A stretch of 64,000 bases of DNA from Candidatus Bipolaricaulota bacterium (GTDB lineage Bacteria > Bipolaricaulota > Bipolaricaulia > UBA7950 > UBA9294): assembly GCA_028277345.1 (NCBI GenBank), contig JANQGM010000020.1, forward strand, positions 62,001 to 126,000, written 5' to 3'. The notes under the pieces were generated by a model. That model was not told where the DNA came from, made no database searches, and saw nothing but the letters and a program-made list of their open reading frames with translations. Shown piece after piece: positions 8,968 to 20,574 of this stretch. Positions within the stretch are counted from its first letter, which is position 1; the number at the start of each line of letters is the position of its first letter. The position numbers and the translations under genes were made by a program.

Positions 8968-9762
8968 ATGTTTAACATCTATCAAGTCGATGCGTTTGCA
9001 GAGATGGCGTTCTCAGGAAATCCTGCTGGCGTCTGCATCTTGGACAAGCCCATGAGCGAGGCTTGGATGCAATCAGTCGCCATGGAGATGAACCTCTCGG
9101 AAACGGCATTCCCCGTTCGCCGTGACGATGGCGAGTTCGATCTGCGATGGTTTACGTCCGCCGTTGAGGTCGATTTGTGCGGGCACGCCACCTTGGCGAC
9201 CACGCACATTCTCTATGAGACCGGTGTGTTGAAGCAGGGCGATGTGGCTCGCTATCACACCCGAAGTGGAGCCCTCCAGGCGAGACAGGTTAATGGCCTC
9301 ATCGAGCTCGATTTCCCAGCTACACCGCCTGCAGATTGCGAAAACCCAGAGCAGATTCTGCGTGCGCTGGGGTTGGATTCCGCCCTCTACGTCGGACGTC
9401 CACGCTTCGACTATCTTGTCGAGGTTAAGTCCGCCAACGTCGTACGTGAGCTCGCTCCAGACTTTGCCGCACTCAAGGCGTTCGGCGTTCGCGGCGTCAT
9501 CGTTACCGCAATATCGAACCTTTCCGATGACGACTTTATCTCCCGCTTTTTCGCCCCCGGCGCCGGCATCGACGAAGACCCCGTCACAGGATCCGCACAC
9601 TGCGCGCTCACTCCCTACTGGGCGAAAAGGCTGGGCAAGGACAAGCTACGCGCCTATCAAGCGTCCAAACGTGGAGGACGGATTCTCTGCACGCTGGAAG
9701 GCGATCGTGTGAAGCTGGCTGGAAAGGCCGTTACGGTCTTGAAAGGCGAGCTTCTTCTTTAA
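8968..9762 (+). CDS. PhzF family isomerase
   Basis: IYQVDAFAEMAFSGNPAGVCIL...MNLSETAFPVRR...DLRWFTSAVEVDLCGHATLATTHIL; DEDPVTGSAHCAL. Confidence 0.92.
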   Translation: MFNIYQVDAFAEMAFSGNPAGVCILDKPMSEAWMQSVAMEMNLSETAFPVRRDDGEFDLRWFTSAVEVDLCGHATLATTHILYETGVLKQGDVARYHTRSGALQARQVNGLIELDFPATPPADCENPEQILRALGLDSALYVGRPRFDYLVEVKSANVVRELAPDFAALKAFGVRGVIVTAISNLSDDDFISRFFAPGAGIDEDPVTGSAHCALTPYWAKRLGKDKLRAYQASKRGGRILCTLEGDRVKLAGKAVTVLKGELLL

Positions 9763-9863
9763 CATCGGTCCTGATCGTATTTTTCATGGGTTCACCCTTT
9801 ATTATACGTCGTATTGTTCATTGCTATTGGGTATAAGAATGAGCAAACGGGAATGATATTGAC

Positions 9864-10829
9864 ATGATCTTTATCGATCAGCTCCGCAAAGACTTCGTGA
9901 TCGGGTGGCCGCATCGCCGCATCATTCGTGCGGTTCGGGGACTTACGTTCGAGATACATCCCGGCGAAATCTTCGGTTTGCTCGGCCCCAACGGCGCCGG
10001 GAAAACAACCACCATCAAGCTCATTTGCGGCCTGCTGCACCCTTCCGGCGGATCGATCGCCATCAACAATGTCCTATGTACACGTCGCCATCCCCAACGC
10101 AAGCTCCTGGGCGCTGTTCTCGAAGGGAACAGGAATGTCTACTGGAATCTGAGCGTTTGGGAAAACCTCATGTATTTCGCCCGGACAAGAGGAGTGTCCT
10201 CCCGTGTGGCCAAAGAACGTGCGGAAAACCTCCTTAATACCTTCACTCTGCTCGAGAAACGAAGAGATAGCGTTGGCAGTTTGTCTCGCGGCATGCAACA
10301 GAAGCTCGCCTTGTGCTGCGCCATGCTTCCGAACCCACCCATACTACTTGTCGATGAACCCACCCTGGGCTTGGATCTCTTGGCCGCGCAAACCATCCGC
10401 ACGCAACTCCGATCTTTAGCCGCGAACGATCGAAAAACCATCCTCCTGACAACCCACGATATGCAACTGGCGTCGGACATTTGCGATCGAATTGGCATCA
10501 TGCGAACGGGAGAACTCGTTCGGCTAGGACCCGTCGAAGACTATCGCACGACCTTCAATCAGGTCGAGACGTCTTTCTATCTTGAGAGTGAGCCGGGTCC
10601 ACCTCTACTCCAAGACTTGGAGCCCCTGGGAACACGATATATCGAAAACCCGTCCGGATCCCCACCATTCGAACTCACACTTGTCTCTCACGGAAGCCTC
10701 AGCACACACCATCTTGAAGAGATCGGCAAGACGCTTCGCCGCCACGAGATCGCGCTTCGGGGAATACGAACGCATGAAGCCACGCTGGAGCAAGCGTTCC
10801 TGAAACTCATTGGCGAGGACCGCCCATGA
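9864..10829 (+). CDS. ABC transporter ATP-binding protein
   Basis: Walker A GPNGAGKTT; signature LSRGMQQ; Walker B ILLVDEPTLGLD. Confidence 0.93.
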   Translation: MIFIDQLRKDFVIGWPHRRIIRAVRGLTFEIHPGEIFGLLGPNGAGKTTTIKLICGLLHPSGGSIAINNVLCTRRHPQRKLLGAVLEGNRNVYWNLSVWENLMYFARTRGVSSRVAKERAENLLNTFTLLEKRRDSVGSLSRGMQQKLALCCAMLPNPPILLVDEPTLGLDLLAAQTIRTQLRSLAANDRKTILLTTHDMQLASDICDRIGIMRTGELVRLGPVEDYRTTFNQVETSFYLESEPGPPLLQDLEPLGTRYIENPSGSPPFELTLVSHGSLSTHHLEEIGKTLRRHEIALRGIRTHEATLEQAFLKLIGEDRP

Positions 10830-11623
10830 AGGCCTTCTTCGTTCAGTATGCCGCGGAATTGCGCCGAAGGGTTTGGCTGCTCAAACGGTATTTCCTGGGA
10901 GGGATTGCCGATCTCTTCACGCTTTATCTCATTTTCGTGGGCATCTACTTCAGTATGCGAAGCCTTGTTCGAACGGTATCTCCCGAGGAGTTACGCATAT
11001 TGGCGTCTTCCCAAGTCATCGGTTTCGTCGCCTTCTATTTCGCATCCATGGTGCTGAGCTCGATCAACAATCAAATTCGGCAAGAAGCCGATCAGGGAAC
11101 GTTGGAACAACTCTTCATTGCTTCCAGAGGATTCCTCGGGATTATCGTGTGCCGGCTTCTTGCAACCTTCACTGTCGATCTGATTCGAGCCGTTCCGCTG
11201 TTCTTGCTGCTTTCATTGACCACTCAGCAGTTCGTCTCTTTCTCACCCATGCTGTTTCTCGTCTTTGCCCTCGTGCTGATTGGCGTCTATGGCTTCTCAT
11301 TGCTATTGGGAGGTCTGGCCTTGCTCTTCAAGCGAACGGGACAGCTACCCTTCCTGTTCCAGGTGCTGTTTCTGGGGTTTGGATTCGCATCGTTGTCACA
11401 GCTTCCAAATGAGGTCGAATCCCTGCTTTCCGCGTTGCCGTTCGCACGTGGGGTCACACTGCTCAAAGGCCTAGCCAGCGAAACGATGCCCGGCTTTAGC
11501 CTTACGTCTCCGGAGTTGCTGCTCCTTATGGCAAATGCCGTTGGGTATGCGACGATCGGCTCGCTGTTCTTTCTCTATGCAGAGCGGTTGGCAAAACGAA
11601 AAGGCCTATTGGGACGTTACTGA
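10826..11623 (+). CDS. ABC transporter permease (ABC-2 type)
   Basis: Overlaps the ATPase gene by 4 bp; six hydrophobic segments. Confidence 0.8.
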   Translation: MKAFFVQYAAELRRRVWLLKRYFLGGIADLFTLYLIFVGIYFSMRSLVRTVSPEELRILASSQVIGFVAFYFASMVLSSINNQIRQEADQGTLEQLFIASRGFLGIIVCRLLATFTVDLIRAVPLFLLLSLTTQQFVSFSPMLFLVFALVLIGVYGFSLLLGGLALLFKRTGQLPFLFQVLFLGFGFASLSQLPNEVESLLSALPFARGVTLLKGLASETMPGFSLTSPELLLLMANAVGYATIGSLFFLYAERLAKRKGLLGRY

Positions 11624-11651
11624 ATTCGGAACTCCCTCAACCTGATCCCAA

Positions 11652-13016
11652 TCACGCGGTCGATAGCCACGCTCTCGCCTCAGATACCGCCTGCTTACAG
11701 AGGGCTTCGGCAAGGCCGACGTAGTTGGCGGGTTCCAGCGCTTTGATCCGTGCGACAAGCGGCTCGGGGAGCTCCAGCCCATCGACCCAAGCCTGCACGG
11801 CATCCAGTGTCATCGCCCGTCCACGCGTCAGCGACTTGAGCAGCGCGTACGGATCCTCGACCCCTTCCCGGCGGAGCATCGTCTGAATCGCTTCAGCGAG
11901 CACTTCCGGATGGGCGTCGATGGCGGCGCGCGCCGCATCACGATCGATATCGATGCGATCGAGCCCCTTCATCGTCTGCTGCAGTGCGAGGTAGGAGTGC
12001 GCCAGCGCTACACCGACATTGCGAATGACGGTCGATCCGGACAGGTCCCGCTGCATGCGCGACTGAGCCAGCTTTTGCGCCAGTGCAGGCAAGAGCGCGT
12101 TGGCAATGGTGATATTGCCTTCGCTGTTCTCGAAGCGAATCGGATTGACCTTATGCGGCATCGTGGACGATCCCACTTCACTGCTCACCGTTTTTTGGAT
12201 GATCTCGCCGTGCGAGATGTACTGCCAGAGGTCGAGATCGAGATCCTGCACGATGGTGTTGATCCGAGACGTCAGTGCAAGATACTCGGCCAATCCATCG
12301 CCAGGCTCGACCTGCGTCGTACACGGCGACCAGGCGAGATCAAGGTCCTCTACAAACCGTTGCGAGAAGGCGATCCAATCGTGCTCAGACGCGGCGATGG
12401 CGAACGCTGCATAGGTCCCCGTCGCTCCATTCAGCTTTCCGGCGAAGGTCTGCTCGGCCAGCTGTTTGGCTTGCCTCAAGAGGCGAGACAGAAAGACGGC
12501 CATCTCCTTGCCGGCCGTGGTCGGACTGGCGTGTTGTCCGTGCGTTCGCGCGGGGAACGGGATGGCGCTCCAAGCTTCGGCGAGATCCGCCAGCTTGGCA
12601 ATAAGCCGCTTGAGCTGAGGCCGTTGGTGCTCGTCACGATAGCGCTTGAAGATCCGAGCATAGGCAAGGTTGTTTACATCCGCGGAGGTCAGAGCGAAGT
12701 GGATGCGCTCTGGCTGGGAGAGATTCAAGCGCTCTCTGAGAAAGAGCTCGCACGCCTTCACATCGTGTACGACATCGGCTTCGATGGCCTTGATGCGATG
12801 GTAGTCTGCCTGACCAAACGCTCTGAAGAGCTCCTCAATTCGAGATTGCTCATCCGCAGACAACGGATCGAAGATTCGAAGCCGATCAACTGCCGTGAGA
12901 TACCGCAACTCAACTCGACAGCGTTCTCGCGCCAGTGCGATCTCTGAGAAACACTCGCCCAAGGGAGCGAGCATCTCTGCATAGCGACCATCCAACGGTG
13001 ATATCTCGTGCCGCAC
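11652..13016 (-). CDS. purB: Adenylosuccinate lyase
   Basis: SSTMPHKVNPIRFENSEGN fumarase/ASL signature; RTHGQHASPTTAGKEMA; starts ISPLDGRYAE. Confidence 0.93.
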   Translation of the reverse strand: MRHEISPLDGRYAEMLAPLGECFSEIALARERCRVELRYLTAVDRLRIFDPLSADEQSRIEELFRAFGQADYHRIKAIEADVVHDVKACELFLRERLNLSQPERIHFALTSADVNNLAYARIFKRYRDEHQRPQLKRLIAKLADLAEAWSAIPFPARTHGQHASPTTAGKEMAVFLSRLLRQAKQLAEQTFAGKLNGATGTYAAFAIAASEHDWIAFSQRFVEDLDLAWSPCTTQVEPGDGLAEYLALTSRINTIVQDLDLDLWQYISHGEIIQKTVSSEVGSSTMPHKVNPIRFENSEGNITIANALLPALAQKLAQSRMQRDLSGSTVIRNVGVALAHSYLALQQTMKGLDRIDIDRDAARAAIDAHPEVLAEAIQTMLRREGVEDPYALLKSLTRGRAMTLDAVQAWVDGLELPEPLVARIKALEPANYVGLAEALCKQAVSEARAWLSTA

Positions 13017-13122
13017 GTCACACCCTCCGTCTCCGTTTTGGCCACAGGTACAACAAATGCTACGTAAGCCTGAAGCCCACGTAGCATAGCAGATCTTCTC
13101 GTCGCTTGCCTTCGTGTAGGCG

Positions 13123-13947
13123 CTATGCCTGCTGAGGGGTGCGGCGAAGGAAGACGATCCATTTCAGCCCAGCCACGAACACAACCCCACCGATGATGTT
13201 GCCCAAAATCACGGGAATCAGATTGCGAACGACCATTCCGCCTACGTTCAAGAAAGGAGAAGCTTCGACCGCGACGTGTCCCTTGAGGATGATGCCCATG
13301 GGAATGAAGAACAGGTTGGCGATGCAGTGCTCGAATCCGCCCGTCACAAAGGCCATCACGGGAAACACGCAGCACAACACTTTTCCAGGGACCGTCTGCG
13401 CGGAGGTCGCCAACCAGACGGCGAGACAAACGAGCCAGTTGCACAGGATGCCTCGGAAGAGTGCCTCCACAAAGCTCAAGTTCACCTTGGCATTGGCAAT
13501 CCCAACCGCAGAGATGCCCAGCGCGCCGTCGCCCAACTTCCACAGTCCGCTTCCGATAATTAACCCGACGACGAGCAGGGATCCGAGCAAATTGGCGAAG
13601 AGCACGATTCCCCAGTTTCGGAACAGACCCGCATAGCTCGCCTTTCGCTCAAAAACGGAGAGAACGAGAAGGATGTTCCCCGTGAACAACTCCGCGCGGG
13701 TCAGCACGATGAAGATCAGGCCGACACTGAACGCAATGCCGGTAATCATGCGAGAGAGACCAATGCCGACAAACAGATGGGCATCCATCGCCAGCGTCGT
13801 TGCCAACTCCGCGCCAAAGGCGACATAGGCGCCACCCAGGAGTCCAAGAATCAGCAAATGGTGTGCCCGTTTTCGAATCTTCTCAACCCCGGATGTAGAG
13901 GCTATACCCCTGGCAACAATATCGGGACTAATCGCATCATGCTCCAT
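13123..13947 (-). CDS. Formate/nitrite transporter family protein (FocA/NirC)
   Basis: MEHDAIS start after SD GAGGGG; RKRAHHLLILGLLGGAYVAFGAELA; ELFTGN; CNWLVCLAVWLA. Confidence 0.88.
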   Translation of the reverse strand: MEHDAISPDIVARGIASTSGVEKIRKRAHHLLILGLLGGAYVAFGAELATTLAMDAHLFVGIGLSRMITGIAFSVGLIFIVLTRAELFTGNILLVLSVFERKASYAGLFRNWGIVLFANLLGSLLVVGLIIGSGLWKLGDGALGISAVGIANAKVNLSFVEALFRGILCNWLVCLAVWLATSAQTVPGKVLCCVFPVMAFVTGGFEHCIANLFFIPMGIILKGHVAVEASPFLNVGGMVVRNLIPVILGNIIGGVVFVAGLKWIVFLRRTPQQA

Positions 13948-13982
13948 GTCACTATTCCCCTCGATTGGTGAGTTTGTGTGTG

Positions 13983-15473
13983 TTAGATACTCCAGCTGGA
14001 CAGGGAGTCTCGATCTCCACCGAACTGTAGGATGTCGTGCACCTGCCCCTCTCGAATTGAAAGACCTGAGACAAGTTCGAGTTCGGCTCGCTCGTGGAGT
14101 TGCTCGATTGATTGGCATCCGCACGAGGCCATGGCCGCCTTAATCTTGCTCAGGAACTGGGGCAGATTATCCCGCAATTTACCGACGTATTCCACAAATC
14201 CCTCGACACCTTCGAGGAAAGAGGATTGACTGTAGCGAGCAGGACTCCACTCGCGTGCTCGCGCCGATCCCTCGCCCCAATACGGCTTCATCGTGCGGCC
14301 GTTGATCTGGAGCTTGGAGGTCGGGGATTCATCCATGCGGGCGAAGTATCGGCCCATCATGACGGCGTCAGCTCCCAAGGCAAGCGCGATGACCGCATCC
14401 TTCGAGTTGACGATGCCGCCATCCGCAATGACCGGCAAATAGGCTCCCGTTTTGTCGGCGTAGCGATCACGGGCCTCCACAACATCGATGATCGCGGAGG
14501 CGAGCCCACGCCCAGTTCCCTTCTGTTCTTGCGTGATGCAGATCGATCCGCCGCCCATGCCAACCTTCACCGCACCTGCGCCGGATTCGGCCAAATAGGC
14601 GAATCCATCGCCTGTAATGATGTTGCCTCCAATGACTGGCAGCGCGGGGAAGCGATCCCGAACCCACTCAATGGCCGCTCGCTGATAGGAAGAGAACCCA
14701 TCCGAAGAATCGATGCTGATAACGTCAACGCCCGCCTCAACGAGAGCGGGAACGCGTTCCGCATAGTCGTGGGTGTTCACGGCGGCCGTTGCCAACAGGC
14801 GCTTATTGTCATCGACAATCTGATCGGGATTGTCGAGGTGATCCTCGATGTCCTTGCGAAAGACCAGTGAAAGCAGCCGGTCGTCGCCATCGACGATGGG
14901 GAGCACGGCGCGATGACCGTCAATGAGCAGCGCGTTGGCCCGCTCCAAATCCGTCACATTGACGCCGACATCCAGCTGCGCGCGAGGGACCATCCGCTCC
15001 GACACGGGGAGTTCGGCATGCGCCAACGCCGAGTAATCCCGGCGCGTGATCAAGCCAAGCAGATGCCCCGCCTCATCGACCACAGGGAAGGTCGAGAATC
15101 CGGCCTCTCGCCGCAGGACTTCGAGATCACGAATCGTCATATCGGAAGAGATCGTCCGAGGTTCGACGAACCCCGCCTTATGCGACTTGATGCGGGCGAC
15201 CATCTGAGCTTGGGACTCCATGGATTGGGAGCAGAACACGACGGCGGCCCCGCCCTGTTTGGCCAACGCAATCGCGAGCTTCGGACCCGACACGGCCTGC
15301 ATCGCCGCCGCCAAGACTGGCGCGTGCAGCTTGAGGGCCTCGCCGTTCTCGCAACGTACGAGTGGCGTCGTCAGGGAGATGGTGTCCATCGATGACTCCG
15401 GGGATGTCAATCCGGGAAGGAGCCGAAACTCCATGAGCGTTCGAGAGGGTTTCCAGTGGATGTTGCCAGACAT
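13983..15473 (-). CDS. guaB: IMP dehydrogenase
   Basis: CBS-domain region; VKVGMGGGSICITQEQKGTGRG; DGGIVNSKDAVIALALGADAVMMGRYFA. Confidence 0.9.
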   Translation of the reverse strand: MSGNIHWKPSRTLMEFRLLPGLTSPESSMDTISLTTPLVRCENGEALKLHAPVLAAAMQAVSGPKLAIALAKQGGAAVVFCSQSMESQAQMVARIKSHKAGFVEPRTISSDMTIRDLEVLRREAGFSTFPVVDEAGHLLGLITRRDYSALAHAELPVSERMVPRAQLDVGVNVTDLERANALLIDGHRAVLPIVDGDDRLLSLVFRKDIEDHLDNPDQIVDDNKRLLATAAVNTHDYAERVPALVEAGVDVISIDSSDGFSSYQRAAIEWVRDRFPALPVIGGNIITGDGFAYLAESGAGAVKVGMGGGSICITQEQKGTGRGLASAIIDVVEARDRYADKTGAYLPVIADGGIVNSKDAVIALALGADAVMMGRYFARMDESPTSKLQINGRTMKPYWGEGSARAREWSPARYSQSSFLEGVEGFVEYVGKLRDNLPQFLSKIKAAMASCGCQSIEQLHERAELELVSGLSIREGQVHDILQFGGDRDSLSSWSI

Positions 15474-15606
15474 CGCGCCTCCTGTGATCGTGGGCCTTCC
15501 TCTTTGTACAGCCCGTGGAAGTGAGGATCAAGCGCCAGGCCGGGGACAATGGTGATGCCGACGCGATGCCCGTAGAATGGCCGTTCGCCGAGGAGGATTA
15601 CGAGGG

Positions 15607-15972
15607 ATGAAACAGGTATTGGCTGTCGCTGCCGGAGGCGCCGTGGGCAGCGTTTTGCGCTATTTGATTTCTCGACTCTCGTTCACAACCGCGTTTCCGT
15701 GGAGCACGCTCATCGTCAACCTCGCTGGGAGCTTCATCCTCGGCCTCTTCTTGGCTGTGGCGGGTGGACGTATCACCCTGTCGCTGGAGTCGAAAGCGTT
15801 CATCTCCGTCGGCCTGCTCGGCGGATTTACGACCTTTTCGACGTTCACCCAGCAGACGATCTCGCTCTGGCAGGCCGATCGATTCGCTTTGGCCGGATGG
15901 AACGTCGCACTCAACCTCATCGTGGGGCTGTTCGCCGCTTGGCTCGGCTGGCGGGTGGGACGGATGGTCTAG
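15607..15972 (+). CDS. crcB: Fluoride exporter CrcB/FluC
   Basis: GGAVGSVLRYLIS; PWSTLIVNLAGSFILGLFLA; GLLGGFTTFSTFTQQTISL. Confidence 0.93.
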   Translation: MKQVLAVAAGGAVGSVLRYLISRLSFTTAFPWSTLIVNLAGSFILGLFLAVAGGRITLSLESKAFISVGLLGGFTTFSTFTQQTISLWQADRFALAGWNVALNLIVGLFAAWLGWRVGRMV

Positions 15973-16102
15973 CTTCGGGCGAGAGCCCTTCCCCGCATTC
16001 ACCCAACAGCTTGCGGCACGAAGAACCATGTAGCGCATGAACCCGAAGGCTCCATTCTCCGAGTTTCAGTATCTCTTCACACCCTTCGCGTCTTTCATGG
16101 CA

Positions 16103-16138
16103 AAGAAAAACGGCGGTTGCGTGATCGCAACCGCCGCT
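16103..16138 (-). terminator. Rho-independent terminator for the hydrogenase operon
   Basis: Perfect stem CGGCGGTTGC-GTGATC-GCAACCGCCG (16111-16136) followed on the minus strand by TTTTT. Confidence 0.85.
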
Positions 16139-16160
16139 TCAGGTTTCCATCTACCGTGGT

Positions 16161-17708
16161 CTAGTTGACGAGTGCCTCGAATTCCACTCGGAAATGCTTG
16201 AGCGCGCTCGTAATCGGCAGGATCACCGACTGTCCTAGCGGACACAGCGACATCGCCTGCATGGTCGTCGAGATCTCCACCAGCTTGTCGAAGTCGCGGA
16301 GTTCACCCTCACCGCTGCGGATCTTAGTCATGATCGTCTTCAAGGCAGTGGTTCCCGCACGACAAGGCACGCACTGTCCGCACGATTCGTGTTTGAAGAA
16401 CGTGAGAATGCCATCGAGCATCTCAACGATTGAGGCATCTTCGCTGAAGACGAGCACGGCGCCCGATCCCAATACAGCCGAAAGCTCTTGCAAACCGTCG
16501 AAATCCATCGGCTTGTCGAGGCAATCCGGACAGACGAAGGCCCCGGCGGCTCCGCCGATCAGCGCGCCTTTGAAAGCCTTGCCGTCCTTCATCCCGCCGC
16601 CGTACGTGTCGATGATTGTCTTCAAACAGGTACCCATTTCGGCTTCCGCGAGCCCCGGCTTCTCGACGTTTCCCAGGATCGTATAGACCTTGGTTCCCGG
16701 ACAGGTCTTCGTGCCGAACGACCGGAACCAGTCGGCACCGTTGAGCAGGATCGGCGGCACGTTGGCCAGGGTTTCCACGTTGTTGACGACGGTCGGCTTC
16801 GACCAGAACCCGACAGCTCCCGGATAGGGAGGTTTCAATCGCGGATAGCCTCGTTTGCCTTCCATCGACTCGATGAGCGAGGTTTCTTCGCCGCACACAT
16901 AGGCGCCCGCGCCTTTCTTGATCTCGATGTCAAAGGAGAAGTCGGATTCGAAGATGTTCTGCCCAAGGAGACCGGCCTCGTGCGCGGCATCGATGGCTGT
17001 CTGGAGCCGCTCGATGGAAAGCGCGTATTCGCCGCGGACGTAAATGTAGCCCTTGTTCGCATTGACGGCGTATCCGGCGATCATCATGCCTTCGATCAAC
17101 CGATGCGGATCACCTTCCAGAATCAGGCGATCCTTGAATGTGCCCGGTTCGCCTTCATCCGCGTTGCAAACGATGTAAACCTGCTCGTCCTTCGCGGTGA
17201 ATGACCACTTCAAGCCCGTCGGAAAGCCAGCGCCTCCTCTGCCCCGCAGCCCCGATGCCTTCACGATGTCGATCACTGCGGCCGGGGAGATGTGCTCTTC
17301 GACGATTTTAGCCATGGCGCTGTAGGCGCCGACGGCGATCGCTTCTTCCAAGCTATCGGGATCGATCAAGCCGCAATTCTTGAGGACGACGCGCTCGGAT
17401 CCCACATCAGCGGCCATGGGCAGGTGCAGCACAAGACGCTTGACCGGCCGCCCCTTAAGGAGGTGCTCGGAAACGATCTCACGAACATCGGCGGCCGCGA
17501 CATTGCCATAGGCCACGCGATCGGGATGCACGACCAAGGTCACGCCCTGTCCGGTGAATCCCGTGTCGCCGGTTTCGATGACTTCAAACTCGGCATCAAG
17601 ATCATGGGCGGTCAGCGCTTCACGCAAGGCGGTTTCCACATCCCGCGCACCAGCCAGCAGGGCCTCATCGTTGATTCCTAAGAGTATGTGACCTCTAGCC
17701 AGTCGCAT
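16161..17708 (-). CDS. NuoF/HoxF-like NADH-binding flavoprotein (second copy; N-terminal 2Fe-2S ligands missing)
   Basis: LRGRGGAGFPTGLKWSF, NADEGEPGTFKDR, ESCGQCVPCRAGT...SLCPLG; no C-terminal ferredoxin domain. Confidence 0.9.
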   Translation of the reverse strand: MRLARGHILLGINDEALLAGARDVETALREALTAHDLDAEFEVIETGDTGFTGQGVTLVVHPDRVAYGNVAAADVREIVSEHLLKGRPVKRLVLHLPMAADVGSERVVLKNCGLIDPDSLEEAIAVGAYSAMAKIVEEHISPAAVIDIVKASGLRGRGGAGFPTGLKWSFTAKDEQVYIVCNADEGEPGTFKDRLILEGDPHRLIEGMMIAGYAVNANKGYIYVRGEYALSIERLQTAIDAAHEAGLLGQNIFESDFSFDIEIKKGAGAYVCGEETSLIESMEGKRGYPRLKPPYPGAVGFWSKPTVVNNVETLANVPPILLNGADWFRSFGTKTCPGTKVYTILGNVEKPGLAEAEMGTCLKTIIDTYGGGMKDGKAFKGALIGGAAGAFVCPDCLDKPMDFDGLQELSAVLGSGAVLVFSEDASIVEMLDGILTFFKHESCGQCVPCRAGTTALKTIMTKIRSGEGELRDFDKLVEISTTMQAMSLCPLGQSVILPITSALKHFRVEFEALVN

Positions 17709-18156
17709 CGTCCCTCCTCACGGCCTCGATGGCTTCCACCACGCGCGCTTTGGTCAAGTTTCCATGGACCTCTTCATCGATCATCATGGCGGGAGCGACG
17801 CCACAGACTCCAAGGCAGCTGGACACCTCCAGCGTAAACGCCTCATCCTCGGTGGTCTCGCCCAGCTTGACGTTCAAGTGCTCGGAGAGCAGCTCAAGCA
17901 AGGACTCCGCTCCAAGCAGCTGGCAGGGCGGCGATTCGCAAAGGCGGATGATGTGTCGTCCGCGCGGTTTCAGGCTGTACATCGAGTAGAACGTTGCCGT
18001 ACTCACGACCTCAGATACGGGAATCGAAAGGTAGTCGGCAACCGCCTCCAACGCGTCCGCGGTCAAGTAGTTCTTCGGTTCGGCATCTTGGAGGTCATGC
18101 AACATCTCCAGCATGTTCTCAGTTGATGCCGGGTATCGTTCCAGCAGTTCCTTCAC
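17695..18156 (-). CDS. NuoE/HoxE-like 2Fe-2S subunit (second copy)
   Basis: LCESPPCQLLGAE...SSCLGVCGVAPAMMIDEEVHGNLT; thioredoxin-like 2Fe-2S ferredoxin. Confidence 0.9.
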   Translation of the reverse strand: MKELLERYPASTENMLEMLHDLQDAEPKNYLTADALEAVADYLSIPVSEVVSTATFYSMYSLKPRGRHIIRLCESPPCQLLGAESLLELLSEHLNVKLGETTEDEAFTLEVSSCLGVCGVAPAMMIDEEVHGNLTKARVVEAIEAVRRDDATG

Positions 18157-18608
18157 GCTTCCTCCTCATTCGTCACTAATACGGGCTCAGGCGCCTGATT
18201 TAGCCAGGTTTCGATCCGGGCCAAGGCCTCGGGAACCCATGCGCGCGTTCGATCGCTCAGCGCATCCCCCAACTCAAACGACGTCGCGGGAATGGCAAGC
18301 AGCCATGTCTCGGGAACCGAACCCGCGATGAGCTCGCACCATCCCAACATGGCGGCCGGCGTGCACGCATGCCCGATCCCCCGATGCGGGGCAGGGAGCA
18401 CGCGTTCCACATCGAGTTCGGTCCGATTGAGCGCGGCGTCAACGAAGAGCACGCGCTCGGCTCGCTGCATCGTCTCGGCCAGTTCAGGAACCAATTGATG
18501 AACCGTCATCGTTTCGACACCGAGCCGCGCGGGCACGGCATCGACCACCGTGGGGCCGATGCCGTCATCGCCTCGCAGGGCATTCCCGATCCCAATGATG
18601 AGGTTCAT
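18153..18608 (-). CDS. Hydrogenase maturation endopeptidase
   Basis: MNLIIGIGNALRGDDGIGPTVVDAV motif; next to the hydrogenase large subunit gene. Confidence 0.9.
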   Translation of the reverse strand: MNLIIGIGNALRGDDGIGPTVVDAVPARLGVETMTVHQLVPELAETMQRAERVLFVDAALNRTELDVERVLPAPHRGIGHACTPAAMLGWCELIAGSVPETWLLAIPATSFELGDALSDRTRAWVPEALARIETWLNQAPEPVLVTNEEEA

Positions 18609-18609
18609 G

Positions 18610-20028
<1,419 letters not shown>

Positions 20029-20037
20029 GTTTTCTCC

Positions 20038-20574
20038 CTAGCCGAACTTCAGATCCTCGCCCACGAGCTCCGGCTCTTTGCCATCCAGCAAGGCGAGAAT
20101 GGCCTTGGCAATCACGCCAGCGGGCGGCGGACAGCCGTGCAGGAAATACTCCACCGGCACGACCTCATGGACGGGGCGGACACGATCCAGCAAATGCGGA
20201 ACCACATCGTAGGGCAGCTCGCCGTTGGTCGTCGTGCCCTTGCCATAGATATCCTCAATCAGCTTGTCGGTCGGAATGCCGTTGCGCAGTCCGGGGACGT
20301 TGCCCGTAACCGCGCAGTCGCCGAACGAAATGAGGATCTTGGACTTCTCGCGCGCTTCCTTGACGAGATGCAGATGCTCTTCATTGGCCACCGCCCCTTC
20401 GATCAGCGTCACGTCGACTCCACCTTCGGGAAAGACCTTGAGATCGGTGATTGGACTGTTGCACAGTTCGATCTTGCCCGCGAGTTCGATGAGCACCTCG
20501 TCGATGTCGAGAAGAGACATGTGACAGCCGGCACAGCCGCTGAACCACAGGGTGGAGATTTTAACCTTACTCAT
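20038..20574 (-). CDS. hoxY: [NiFe] hydrogenase small subunit (HoxY/HydS-like)
   Basis: WFSGCAGCHMSLLD; SFGDCAVTGNVPG; EYFLHGCPPPA; short 178 aa form. Confidence 0.92.
   Translation of the reverse strand: MSKVKISTLWFSGCAGCHMSLLDIDEVLIELAGKIELCNSPITDLKVFPEGGVDVTLIEGAVANEEHLHLVKEAREKSKILISFGDCAVTGNVPGLRNGIPTDKLIEDIYGKGTTTNGELPYDVVPHLLDRVRPVHEVVPVEYFLHGCPPPAGVIAKAILALLDGKEPELVGEDLKFG

Noticed and set aside
11910-12947. 345-aa plus-strand ORF antisense to purB
   Set aside because: Shadow ORF; purB signature on the minus strand is unambiguous.
15535-15606. Possible fluoride riboswitch upstream of crcB
   Set aside because: Some resemblance (AATGGTGATGCC...GATGCCCGTAG), but the conserved pseudoknot and stem elements could not be matched by eye; an Infernal search with the fluoride riboswitch model would decide.
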